The notes beneath the pieces were generated by a model. The model was not told the DNA's origin, searched no databases, and saw only the letters and a list, made by a program, of their open reading frames with translations. The translations under genes were made by a program, and so were the position numbers. Shown here one piece after another: positions 35,898-45,073 of a DNA stretch of 64,000 bases. Each line of letters begins with the position of its first letter. Position 1 is the stretch's first letter. The stretch comes from Limnobacter litoralis (GTDB lineage: Bacteria; Pseudomonadota; Gammaproteobacteria; Burkholderiales; Burkholderiaceae_B): contig NZ_BSOJ01000027.1 in the NCBI RefSeq assembly GCF_030160455.1, forward strand, positions 1 to 64,000, written 5' to 3'.

Positions 35898-36873
35898 GTT
35901 CTTCGGTCGTAGGCTGTCGGCCCTGCATACGGGCCGACAGAAAGGCACCCAGCCTTTCAACCGCCCGCTCAGCGGTTTTCAGCAAGTCGGCATTCATCTG
36001 GAAGTCGTGCCAGTAGTTCTCGTAAATTTCAACACGCACGGGCACCTCAAAAAGCCTGGCCCTTTCGGCCAGTCTCATGCTGTCGTCCAGCAGCACTTCA
36101 CGGTCGCCCACCTGAATCAACATGGGCGGTAAATCCCGCAAGTTTTGCTCCAGTGGATGGTGGGCCCAGTCGGCTCGGTTGAACTGATAGGCATCCAGAC
36201 CACGGGCCAGCAGGTCGTAACTCAACATGGGGTCTTCGTCGTCTTTGCTGCGCAGCGTGGTGCCACGCAGGGTGCCGTCGGTCATGGGTGAAAGCAAAGC
36301 CAATGCGGCGGACATTTCCCACTCGTCACGAATGCGAAGGCACAGGGCCAGCGACAGCATGCCACCCGCAGAATCACCAGCAACTGCAATTTGACGGGCC
36401 AGGTAACCCATGCGGCGCAAATCTTGATGCACTGCCAGTATTTCATCAATCGCTTTGGGGTATGGGTTCTCGGGTGCCAGTGAATAATCCACCACCGCCA
36501 CAGACGCGCCTGTCATGCGGGCAAGCCGACTGGTAATCGAGCGATGCGACTTGGCGCTGCCCAAACAGAACACACCGCCGTGCAGGTAAATAATCACGCC
36601 CTTGGGGTCGCAATGCAAAGACTGAACCCACTCCACGGGGGTGTCACCCAAGCGCCGCTGCGAAATTCGAACGCCACTGACAGGGCGCAGCTTGCTGGTG
36701 ATCTGGTCGAAGGCCTTGCGTTGAAGGTCAAACCCAAAATTCAGGCTGCCTACACCGCGAAACGCCACTTGAATGGCCATGGCCAGCGCCGTGCGTTTGA
36801 TGTCCTCAAGGCGGCCAGCCTGGTATCGGTATAGCTGGTTCAGGTAGTAGTTGTCCGGTTGCTGCTGCGCCAT
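35878..36873 (-). CDS. Alpha/beta hydrolase, hormone-sensitive-lipase family
   Basis: A 331-residue esterase/lipase with the HSL oxyanion motif HGGVFCLGS (about 105-113) and nucleophile elbow GDSAGG (about 178-183); the catalytic Asp and His lie near LLDDSMRLAERA and NYWHDFQM. Such proteins split short or medium acyl esters. The start is uncertain: ATG 36873 is chosen, but an in-frame GTG at 36903 behind a GTGGAG-like site is possible. It overlaps the acyl-CoA dehydrogenase tail to tail by 20 nt. Confidence 0.88.
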   Translation of the reverse strand: MAQQQPDNYYLNQLYRYQAGRLEDIKRTALAMAIQVAFRGVGSLNFGFDLQRKAFDQITSKLRPVSGVRISQRRLGDTPVEWVQSLHCDPKGVIIYLHGGVFCLGSAKSHRSITSRLARMTGASVAVVDYSLAPENPYPKAIDEILAVHQDLRRMGYLARQIAVAGDSAGGMLSLALCLRIRDEWEMSAALALLSPMTDGTLRGTTLRSKDDEDPMLSYDLLARGLDAYQFNRADWAHHPLEQNLRDLPPMLIQVGDREVLLDDSMRLAERARLFEVPVRVEIYENYWHDFQMNADLLKTAERAVERLGAFLSARMQGRQPTTEELTANAQ

Positions 36874-37063
36874 GGTATCTGATTGATTTTTTGTTATACC
36901 CACTCCACTTTAATTCAAAAATTAAGCGGGAGGTGGATGTCTTCGCCGTGCAAGAAGAATTCAGGGATTTAACGATTTCTTTACGAGAATCCACTTTTTT
37001 CGTCTGGAAAATTTACGCAACAGTTCAAGACAATGAAGCCTGTCTAAACCACAGGAAACCATC

Positions 37064-38752
37064 ATGCTCGAAACCTGTTTGCTCTACGCAGCGGTGCTGA
37101 TACTGGGCTGGCCGCTTGGGCATTATCTGGCGGCTGTCATGCGGGGAGATCGAAGCCGTGCAGAGCCACTGTTTGATCTGATCGAAAAGCCCATTTATGC
37201 AATGCTTGGCAAAGCCGCGCGTCAACCCATGTCACTTCGGCAGTACCTGACCGCATTTGTTGCTTGCAACGCCGCACTGGGTCTGACGGTGTGGATGGTA
37301 TTTATGTTTCAGGGCCATCTGCCATGGAACCCAAATCATGCCCCAGGCATGTCCTGGGATCTGGCCTTGCACACAGCCATTTCTTTTTTGACCAACACCA
37401 ATCAGCAGCACTATTCGGGTCAGGCTCAATTGTCTCTTTTGTCGCAGGCGTCCGCCATCACAGGATTACAGGTCGCTTCGCCGCTGATGGGATTGGCTAT
37501 GGCCTGTTGCATGTTGCGGCTGCTTTTTGGCAGACAGGATGAACCAAACAAACCACAAAATTTTTGGGTGGACATTGTGCGTCCAGCCATTCGCCTGCTC
37601 TTGCCAGCTGGCTTGGTACTCTCCGTTTTACTGACGTCGCAAGGTGTACCAGCCACGCTGTCAGGTGGACCCCAATTCAGACCACTGGACACCACTTGGA
37701 AAAACCTAGCGCAAGTAGTGCCTTTGGGCCCAGTTGCCCCCATGGTTGCAGTCAAACAGCTGGGTACCAATGGCGGTGGCTGGTATGGCCCGAACAGTGC
37801 AGCACCGCTTGAAAACCCGACACCACTGTCCAACTTTCTGGAGACTTTGGCCATTTTATTGATGCCTGTTGCTGTCGTGTTTATGGTCGGTCCGTTCACA
37901 GGGCGCAAACGACTGACCACCCTCATCATCGGAGTCATGATCGCCATGTCGATTGGGGCGAGCGCCGCATCGATCGCGGCAGAACATAATTCCCCAGGTT
38001 TGCAAGGCGCAAGTTGGATGGAAGGCAAGGAGCAACGCTTCAATGTCGACGAATCAGCGCTGTGGTCGAGTTTGACGACCCAAACCTCGAATGGCTCGGT
38101 CAATGCCATGATGGATTCGATGGCCCCGCTGACCATTCTGGTCGCACTGTGCAACATGATGATCAACAGCACGTTTGGCGGTGTAGGTTGTGGACTGCTG
38201 CAGTTTTTCGTCTACCTGATGCTCACCGTGTTTCTGGCTGGCTTGATGACCGGCCGCACACCTGAACTGTTCGGTCGAAAAATTGAGGCAGGCGAAATAC
38301 GCTGGCTGGGAGTTCTCATCCTGTTGCAGCCTTTAACTGTGCTGGGCCTGTCTGCAATCACCTTTTCTTTTCCAGGCTTGGCCGCAACCAGCAACCCGGG
38401 CTTTCACGGCTTTGCCCAGGTGCTTTACGAGTACACCTCGGCGTATGCAAACAACGGCTCAGGCCTTGAAGGTCTGGGTGACAACACAGTTTGGTGGAAC
38501 GTCAACGCTTCGATTGCTCTGTTGCTAGGCCGCTTTCCTTCGCTGATGATTCCTGTGGTGTTGGCATGGCGCCTTTCCCGAAAACCTCTGGTACCTGAAA
38601 ACGCTGGCTCATTGCAAGTTGAAAGCATCACATTCGGACTGGTTCTGATTGCCACAATCCTGATCCTGACTCTGCTTCAATTCACGCCTGCGCTGATGCT
38701 GGGCCCCGTCGCAGACCACTTTGCCCTGACAATAACTGGAGTCAAGCCATGA
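37064..38752 (+). CDS. kdpA: K+-transporting ATPase subunit A (K+ channel-like)
   Basis: A 562-residue inner-membrane subunit that selects and moves K+ in the Kdp pump. The four P-loop-like filter regions are visible, e.g. TNTNQQHYSG, GTNGGGWYGPNSA and NNGSGLEGLG. Length is normal. No kdpF gene could be found in front of it. It opens the operon kdpABCDE; the 160 bp upstream hold no gene and should carry the KdpE-controlled promoter. kdpA overlaps kdpB by 4 nt. Confidence 0.97.
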   Translation: MLETCLLYAAVLILGWPLGHYLAAVMRGDRSRAEPLFDLIEKPIYAMLGKAARQPMSLRQYLTAFVACNAALGLTVWMVFMFQGHLPWNPNHAPGMSWDLALHTAISFLTNTNQQHYSGQAQLSLLSQASAITGLQVASPLMGLAMACCMLRLLFGRQDEPNKPQNFWVDIVRPAIRLLLPAGLVLSVLLTSQGVPATLSGGPQFRPLDTTWKNLAQVVPLGPVAPMVAVKQLGTNGGGWYGPNSAAPLENPTPLSNFLETLAILLMPVAVVFMVGPFTGRKRLTTLIIGVMIAMSIGASAASIAAEHNSPGLQGASWMEGKEQRFNVDESALWSSLTTQTSNGSVNAMMDSMAPLTILVALCNMMINSTFGGVGCGLLQFFVYLMLTVFLAGLMTGRTPELFGRKIEAGEIRWLGVLILLQPLTVLGLSAITFSFPGLAATSNPGFHGFAQVLYEYTSAYANNGSGLEGLGDNTVWWNVNASIALLLGRFPSLMIPVVLAWRLSRKPLVPENAGSLQVESITFGLVLIATILILTLLQFTPALMLGPVADHFALTITGVKP

Positions 38753-40734
38753 ATATGCGTTATGAAATCGCTCTGGAGACCTTTAGAAAACTGTCACCCA
38801 CCAAAGCATTCAGCAACCCGGTTATGGCCATCGTCTGGATCGGGACCTGGCTTAGCTTACTGCTGGCACCGAGCAACAACCTGGGCTGGGCCTTCGGGAT
38901 TGCTGTCTTTGTGGCCTTGCTGACTACAGTGCTGTTTGCAAACTTTGCAGAGGCGGTTGCCGAAGCGCGCGGCAGGGGACAGGCCCGCGCCTTGCGAGAA
39001 GCACGCAAAGACCTGATGGCCAATGTCCTGCTTCAAGACGGATCGGTGCAGATCAAGCCTGCGTCGGCACTGCAGTGTGGCGACCGAGTACGTGTCAGCG
39101 CAGGTGAGCAAATACCCGCCGATGGTGAAATTGTTCAAGGCTGCGCCTCCATCAGTGAGGCTGCAGTTACCGGTGAATCAGCACCCGTTCTAAGAGAAGC
39201 AGAGACCGACCGTTCCGGAGTGATCGGCGGCACGCTGGTGATGTCAGATCAAATTGACGTTGAGATTACCGCAGCACCGGGTGACAGTTTTCTGGACAGA
39301 ATGATCAGCCTTGTGGAAGGCGCAAACCGTCAAAAAACGCCCAACGAGATTGCCCTGGGTCAGCTGCTGATCATCATGACCTTGACCTTTCTGATTGTGG
39401 TTCTGACTCTGCCGTTTGTTGCACGGCAGCTGGGCCTTCAGATCAACCCGTTGATTCTGATCGCACTGCTGGTGTGCCTGATCCCAACGACGATTAGCGG
39501 TCTGCTGCCGGCCATTGGAATTGCCGGCATGAACCGGGCTTTGAAGCACAATGTGCTTGCAAAAAGTGGCAAAGCTGTCGAGGTGGCTGGCGATCTGGAT
39601 GTTCTAATGCTCGACAAGACGGGCACCATCACTCACGGAGACCGCATGGCAACGCGCATCATCCCTTTGGGACGATACACCGAAGACACCGCCCGACGCA
39701 TCAGTTATCTCACCTCGGCCATGGACCCGACTCCTGAAGGAAAATCCATCGTAACGCTGGCGGGTGATCAAGCCGAATGGAAAGCCACGCTGACAAACGC
39801 CGAATTTCTGCCCTTCAGTGCGACCACCCGCATGTCCGGGTTGAATCTATCCAATGGTGTTCAATTGCGCAAAGGGGCAGCCGATTCCATCACGGCGCAT
39901 TGTGCGCAATTGGGCGGCCGAATTCCCCCCAAAACTGAGAGTCTGGTTGAGGAAATTGCCCGGGCTGGCGGCACACCGCTGCTGGTGTGTGAGGACGCAG
40001 ACATTGTGGCCGTCATAGAGCTTTCGGATGTCGTAAAGCCTGGCATTCAGGCACGTTTCGCACGGTTGAGAAGCATGGGCATACGCACAGTGATGATTAC
40101 CGGAGACAATCCACTGACGGCGGCAGCCATTGCTGCCAAAGCTGGAGTGGATGACTACATGGCTCAGGCACGCCCCGAGGACAAACTGGCACGAATACGG
40201 GAGGAACAGGCTGCAGGTCACCTGGTCGCCATGGTGGGCGATGGCACCAACGATGCACCTGCGCTTGCTCAAGCCGACATCGGGCTGGCCATGAATTCGG
40301 GCACGCAAGCCGCACGCGAGGCTGGCAACATGGTTGACTTGGACAGCAATCCGACCAAATTGCTGGAAGTGGTTGAAATCGGAAAACAGCAGCTGATCAC
40401 CCGCGGAGCACTGACCACCTTTTCACTGGCCAATGACGTGTCGAAATATTTTGCGATTTTGCCGGTTCTGTTTGTTCCAATTTCCCCGGGTATGGCCAGT
40501 CTGAATGTGATGCACCTTGCCAGTACGAGTTCGGCCGTTCTGAGCGCCTTGATATTCAACGCCATTGTGATCCCTTTGCTCATTCCGCTGGCCTTGAAGG
40601 GCGTTCCCTTTGTGCCAGGCCCAGCGACCAATTTGCTTCGCAGAAACATGCTGGTTTATGGAGCGGGTGGTGTGCTGCTGCCATTCATCGGCATCAAGCT
40701 CATTGACCTAGCCCTTCAATTTATAAGATTTTGA
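38749..40734 (+). CDS. kdpB: K+-transporting ATPase subunit B (P-type ATPase)
   Basis: A 661-residue P-type ATPase that energises K+ uptake. The phosphorylation site DKTGTIT (about residues 288-294), actuator motif TGES (about 143-146), the nucleotide-site KGAAD and hinge GDGTNDAPALAQAD are all present; length is slightly below the 680 of E. coli. Start ATGA overlap with kdpA; kdpC follows after 12 bp. Confidence 0.97.
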   Translation: MNMRYEIALETFRKLSPTKAFSNPVMAIVWIGTWLSLLLAPSNNLGWAFGIAVFVALLTTVLFANFAEAVAEARGRGQARALREARKDLMANVLLQDGSVQIKPASALQCGDRVRVSAGEQIPADGEIVQGCASISEAAVTGESAPVLREAETDRSGVIGGTLVMSDQIDVEITAAPGDSFLDRMISLVEGANRQKTPNEIALGQLLIIMTLTFLIVVLTLPFVARQLGLQINPLILIALLVCLIPTTISGLLPAIGIAGMNRALKHNVLAKSGKAVEVAGDLDVLMLDKTGTITHGDRMATRIIPLGRYTEDTARRISYLTSAMDPTPEGKSIVTLAGDQAEWKATLTNAEFLPFSATTRMSGLNLSNGVQLRKGAADSITAHCAQLGGRIPPKTESLVEEIARAGGTPLLVCEDADIVAVIELSDVVKPGIQARFARLRSMGIRTVMITGDNPLTAAAIAAKAGVDDYMAQARPEDKLARIREEQAAGHLVAMVGDGTNDAPALAQADIGLAMNSGTQAAREAGNMVDLDSNPTKLLEVVEIGKQQLITRGALTTFSLANDVSKYFAILPVLFVPISPGMASLNVMHLASTSSAVLSALIFNAIVIPLLIPLALKGVPFVPGPATNLLRRNMLVYGAGGVLLPFIGIKLIDLALQFIRF

Positions 40735-40746
40735 AAGGACCTGACT

Positions 40747-41337
40747 ATGAAAAGCGCAACTATTGAGCTGGTCCGACCAGTAATTGGACTTTTAATTGTC
40801 ACCCTGGGGGTATTCGGGCTTGTCTACACCCTCTGCGGAACAGGAGCCGGGCAACTGCTGTATCGCGAACAGGCCAATGGCAGCCTGATCATTCAAAATG
40901 GCACAGTACGCGGCTCTTATCTGGTCGCACAAGCCTTTCCGAACCAGCAATATTTCCTGTCCAGACCTTCTGCAGCGAACTATGATCCGATGACCATGGG
41001 TGCCAGCAACATGGCCTTAAGCAATCCCGCTTTAAACGCCAGAATCCGGAAAGACGCATTAGACCTCCGCGCTCGATTGGGTCTGGAACCCAAACAAACA
41101 ATTCCTGCTGATTTACTGACTGAATCTGCCAGCGGAATCGATCCAGATATCAGTGTTGAATCGGCCCTGCTCCAACTGCCTGCCGTGGCCAGTGCGCGTC
41201 ATGTTTCGACGCAGCGTTTGCAGTCCCTGGTTTCGGAATTGACGCAGACTCCGCAATTCGGTTTACTGGGTGAGGCACGCGTCAATGTGATGCAACTCAA
41301 CACCCATCTCGATCAACTGGACAAAGTAAAAAATTGA
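40747..41337 (+). CDS. kdpC: K+-transporting ATPase subunit C
   Basis: A 196-residue subunit with one N-terminal membrane helix (about 9-30) and a periplasmic domain with the signature YFLSRPSAANYDPMTMGASN and the C-terminal NVMQLNTHLDQL. It stabilises the KdpAB complex. It is followed after 8 bp by kdpD. Confidence 0.95.
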   Translation: MKSATIELVRPVIGLLIVTLGVFGLVYTLCGTGAGQLLYREQANGSLIIQNGTVRGSYLVAQAFPNQQYFLSRPSAANYDPMTMGASNMALSNPALNARIRKDALDLRARLGLEPKQTIPADLLTESASGIDPDISVESALLQLPAVASARHVSTQRLQSLVSELTQTPQFGLLGEARVNVMQLNTHLDQLDKVKN

Positions 41338-41345
41338 ATCACACC

Positions 41346-43997
41346 ATGAACAGGGCTGATGCACTCGTCCAGGAACTGAACAAAACTGCCAAAGGCAGAC
41401 TGACCGTATTTTTGGGTGCGGCACCAGGAGTCGGAAAAACCTTCGCGATGCTGCAACGCGCCCGGGAGCTTTTGCAAAACGGTACAGACGTGGTGATCGG
41501 AGTGGTGGAAACGCACGGACGCGGTGAAACTGCGCGGCAAATGGAAGGGCTGCCTGCCCTGCCCATGATGGACATCCACCACCAGGGCCAAATACTCAAG
41601 GAATTTGATCTGGAGGCCGCCCTAAACAGGCGCCCCTCGCTCATATTGATCGATGAACTGGCGCACAGCAACGGACCAGGGTGTTTGCACGCTCAGCGCT
41701 GGCAGGACGTGGAATCGTTGCTCAAGGCAGGTATCGATGTGTATGGCACTCTGAACATCCAGCATCTTGAAAGCATCAATGATCAGGTCCATCAGTTGAC
41801 CGGTGTCAGAGTGCGTGAAACCGTGCCCGACACCCTATTCGACCATCTTCGGGATATTCGTCTGATTGATTTGCCACCGGATGACCTCCTCGAGCGCCTT
41901 CAACAAGGAAAAATTTACGCACCACACATAGCAAGGCAAGCAATGACGGGATTCTTCACACCCGTCAACTTAAAGGCACTTCGCGACCTCGCCATTGACA
42001 AGGCTGGTCAATTGATTGATCAGGATTCCCGCATGGCGCTTAGCGCCAATGGACGCGAATCTGCACCGATGAGAAAAACCGTCCTGATTGTGCTGGACGG
42101 ATCCGAACGCAGCGAATACATGTTGCGCGCGGGCGGACGTCTTGCCGAAAGACGCGGTGCACGATGGATCGCCCTGTGTGTCGTGAGTCGAAATGCCCAT
42201 CTGGATGACACTCACAGGGCGCGTCTGGATCAGTGGAGTGACTTGACGCGCAGATTGGGCGGGGAATTTGAGGTGGTTCATCACTCCGACAGAATTCATG
42301 CCATTTTTGAGGTAGCAAGGGTAAGACAAGTCACCGCCATACTGGCTGAACGTGGTCATGAGGGTTTAATAGCAAGGCTTTGTCGGCGAACGCTGGCGGA
42401 TCAGCTGCTGCACCGGGGAAGGCAATATGAAATCACGCTGATTGCTTCAGACGATTCCAGACCTGCAAAATCGATTTTGCGGGCAAACCAGGTGCCCTTT
42501 GCTGACTGGGCATTTGCAGTACTCTGCAGCATTCTGGCGGTTTTGACCGCGTGGGCAGCCGACAGCCTTCTGGCCTTCAAAGACCTGTCAGCCATTTTCC
42601 TGATCGCAGTGCTGGTGGTTGCCACGCGGACCGGAAGAAGCGCGGCTACACTGGCTGCAGTAACGTGTTTTCTGGCCTACAACTACTTTTTCATAGAGCC
42701 TCGTTTTACTTTCGAAATATCCGCAGAACAAGGGATTATCACCGTATCGGGTTTTCTGGTGACTGCATTGATGGCTGGTGGTCTGGCCTCGCGTATGCGA
42801 GAACAACTGGACGCTTTGCGGGCAGCCAATGCCTACGGCATTGCCTTGGAACAACTCACCCGGCAACTCTCGACAGCCACCGACATACATGCGGTTCTGG
42901 AACGTGGCGCGAGGGCATTGGCTCAATCCAGTGGGGCTCGTGTCTGGTTGAGGGTAGGTACCTTGGCTGAAACCCAAGCAGAATTCACCTTATCCGAAGA
43001 TCCGAAAATTCGGCATGCTGCAAGCCTTTGTGAATCCACACGGGAAGAATGCGGACGCTTCACCAACACATTGGCCGGCGCAGAATGGCTATTCATGCCC
43101 ATGCCGGCCAGCAACAGCGGATCGGAAGGAGTCGCAGGATTTTGCTTCCCGGCCAGTCAGAAAAGCCTGTCCAATGAAATGGCTACGCTTCTGAAGTCGA
43201 TGACCCAAAGTATCGGTGATGCAGTGATGCGCACCAGGCTGGTCAATGAGCTGGAGTCAGCCAGAGTGATTTCTGAAACTGAAAAGCTTCGTTCGGCACT
43301 GCTCTCATCGGTGTCACATGACCTGCGCTCCCCACTGGCGGCCATGGTAGGCGCTGCCGAAACGCTGGACACTTTCCAAACAAGCCTTCCGCCGGAGGAT
43401 CATGCAGCACTTCTGGACACCATTTTGCAAGAAGGTCAACGCTTGGACCGCTACATTCAGAACTTGCTGGATATGACCAGACTGGGACACAACGGCCTTG
43501 CCTTAAAGCGTGAATGGACCTACGTTGAAGATCTCGTTGCCTCTGCAGTCCAGAGACTTCAACGCTACCACCCGGGCCAAACCATTGAAGTACAAATTGA
43601 AGACGGATTGCCTCCACTTCATGCCCATCCGGCCCTGATTGAGCAGGCTTTGTTCAATGTGATTGAAAATGCAGCCAAGTTTTCTCCAATTGGCGAAGCG
43701 CTGGAAATAAGAGTAGCCCGACAATCAGACAAACTTCAAATTGAAGTGACCGACAAAGGCCCTGGCATACCTGCCGATGAAAGAGCAAAGGTGTTTGACA
43801 TGTTCTACACCATGCAGCGCGGCGATCGGGGTACTCAAGGCACCGGTCTTGGACTGACCATTGTGCAAGGCATTGTTGGTTCACACATGGGCGAAGTCAC
43901 TGCCCTGCCCGGTCCAGATGGCCAGGGTACAACGTTGAGAATATGCTTGCCCTTGAGTGTTGAACCCAACAGCTCCTCGGTTGATTACACAGAATGA
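41346..43997 (+). CDS. kdpD: Sensor histidine kinase KdpD
   Basis: An 883-residue membrane sensor for low K+ or osmotic stress. Order of domains: N-terminal KdpD domain with Walker A GAAPGVGKT (about 24-32), a universal-stress-like domain (VLIVLDGSERSEYML), four membrane helices about 385-480, a GAF-like linker and the kinase core with His near residue 658 (SHDLRSPLAAMVGAAE) and ATPase motifs (NVIENAAKFSP, DKGPGIP, GTGLGLTIVQGI). ATG 41346 is chosen; a TTG at 41334 overlapping kdpC is an alternative. It overlaps kdpE by 4 nt. Confidence 0.96.
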   Translation: MNRADALVQELNKTAKGRLTVFLGAAPGVGKTFAMLQRARELLQNGTDVVIGVVETHGRGETARQMEGLPALPMMDIHHQGQILKEFDLEAALNRRPSLILIDELAHSNGPGCLHAQRWQDVESLLKAGIDVYGTLNIQHLESINDQVHQLTGVRVRETVPDTLFDHLRDIRLIDLPPDDLLERLQQGKIYAPHIARQAMTGFFTPVNLKALRDLAIDKAGQLIDQDSRMALSANGRESAPMRKTVLIVLDGSERSEYMLRAGGRLAERRGARWIALCVVSRNAHLDDTHRARLDQWSDLTRRLGGEFEVVHHSDRIHAIFEVARVRQVTAILAERGHEGLIARLCRRTLADQLLHRGRQYEITLIASDDSRPAKSILRANQVPFADWAFAVLCSILAVLTAWAADSLLAFKDLSAIFLIAVLVVATRTGRSAATLAAVTCFLAYNYFFIEPRFTFEISAEQGIITVSGFLVTALMAGGLASRMREQLDALRAANAYGIALEQLTRQLSTATDIHAVLERGARALAQSSGARVWLRVGTLAETQAEFTLSEDPKIRHAASLCESTREECGRFTNTLAGAEWLFMPMPASNSGSEGVAGFCFPASQKSLSNEMATLLKSMTQSIGDAVMRTRLVNELESARVISETEKLRSALLSSVSHDLRSPLAAMVGAAETLDTFQTSLPPEDHAALLDTILQEGQRLDRYIQNLLDMTRLGHNGLALKREWTYVEDLVASAVQRLQRYHPGQTIEVQIEDGLPPLHAHPALIEQALFNVIENAAKFSPIGEALEIRVARQSDKLQIEVTDKGPGIPADERAKVFDMFYTMQRGDRGTQGTGLGLTIVQGIVGSHMGEVTALPGPDGQGTTLRICLPLSVEPNSSSVDYTE

Positions 43998-44704
43998 CAG
44001 AAGCCACCACTGCAAAAATACTAATCATCGACGATGAACCCCAAATCAGGCGGTTTCTGGGCATCAGCTTGCGTGCCGCTGGTTACCGCACCTGCGAGGC
44101 AAGCACTGGCGCAGAGGGGCTCGGCGAGCTGGCAGCCTCTCAACCGAATTTGGTCATTCTTGACCTGGGACTTACCGACATGGATGGCGGAGAGGTACTG
44201 GAACACATCCGAACCCTGTCTGAGGTACCTGTGCTGATACTCTCGGTGCGCTCTTCAGAGCAGGAAAAAGTTCGGCTACTGGATATTGGGGCCAATGACT
44301 ATTTGACCAAACCGTTCGGACTTCAGGAAATGCTGGCCAGGGTTCGGGCACTGCTGAGACATCACCAACCCAAAGACACGGACCCGAGCGGGCTTTATGA
44401 CGATGGACACCTTTGTATCGATTTGAAAAACCGACAGGTTTGGCTGGAGGGCCTTGAAGTCAGTCTGACCAAAAAAGAATATCACTTGCTGTCGATTTTG
44501 GTAAAAAACGCAGGGCGAACGCTAACCCAACCACAACTGCTGAAAGAAGTGTGGGGGCCAAGCCACATTGAAGACACACATTATCTGCGCGTGGCGGTCA
44601 GTAAAATCCGAAGCAAACTGGGTGAGGACGCGCTGAACCCCAAATACATCATCACTGAAAACGGTGTGGGTTTGAGGTTTCGATTCGCTCCAACCAGCAC
44701 CTAG
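43994..44704 (+). CDS. kdpE: Response regulator KdpE
   Basis: A 236-residue OmpR-type regulator. Receiver domain with Asp57 (VILDLGL), acidic pair IDDEP, and Lys in YLTKPFG; winged-helix output at about 140-230 (LTKKEYHLLSILVKNAGRTLTQPQLLKEVWG). It is phosphorylated by KdpD and activates kdpA transcription. It ends the operon; no strong terminator follows. Confidence 0.96.
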   Translation: MTEATTAKILIIDDEPQIRRFLGISLRAAGYRTCEASTGAEGLGELAASQPNLVILDLGLTDMDGGEVLEHIRTLSEVPVLILSVRSSEQEKVRLLDIGANDYLTKPFGLQEMLARVRALLRHHQPKDTDPSGLYDDGHLCIDLKNRQVWLEGLEVSLTKKEYHLLSILVKNAGRTLTQPQLLKEVWGPSHIEDTHYLRVAVSKIRSKLGEDALNPKYIITENGVGLRFRFAPTST

Positions 44705-44861
44705 ATCACAAAATCGTTGACGCTCATGCAGGGCAGCAGTAAACTCGCACCACTTTGTAAATTTGGAGATCCGAGTGGGAACCTCTTGTGGTGACAGTAG
44801 TCGATCGTTGATATCGATCGCAACCCGCTTGGCCTGACGGTAAATCCAGTTTCTACTGCAT

Positions 44862-44917
44862 CCACCGTTAAGCCCAGTGTTTAAACGGTGGTAATTCTGT
44901 AACAAATTCCTGTTACA
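44862..44917. promoter_or_regulatory. Hairpin and palindrome in the mgtA leader
   Basis: The 369-bp gap between kdpE and mgtA has no gene. It holds an 8-bp stem CCACCGTT / AACGGTGG (44862-44869, 44884-44891) and a perfect palindrome TGTAACA-N6-TGTTACA (44898-44917), overlapping a direct repeat ACAAATTCC. The first may be part of a folded leader, the second an operator. A Mg2+ riboswitch (M-box) could not be recognised. Confidence 0.42.
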
Positions 44918-45073
44918 AATTCCTTCCTTTTTTGAGTGAACAGATCGCCTGGCACACGCACGGATAGTTTGTCCGTCGCCTGTGTATGCCTTCCGTGTGT
45001 CTCAAGAGTTAATGGCTCACCCAGCTATTCCTGTTCGTATCAGTTATAGGGCCCCTGTCAGGAGCACACAACA

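Noticed and set aside
36904-37063. Search for kdpF before kdpA
   Set aside because: No short hydrophobic frame with a start and ribosome site was found.
44705-45073. M-box Mg2+ riboswitch
   Set aside because: The conserved M-box core segments could not be found by eye; a covariance-model search would decide.
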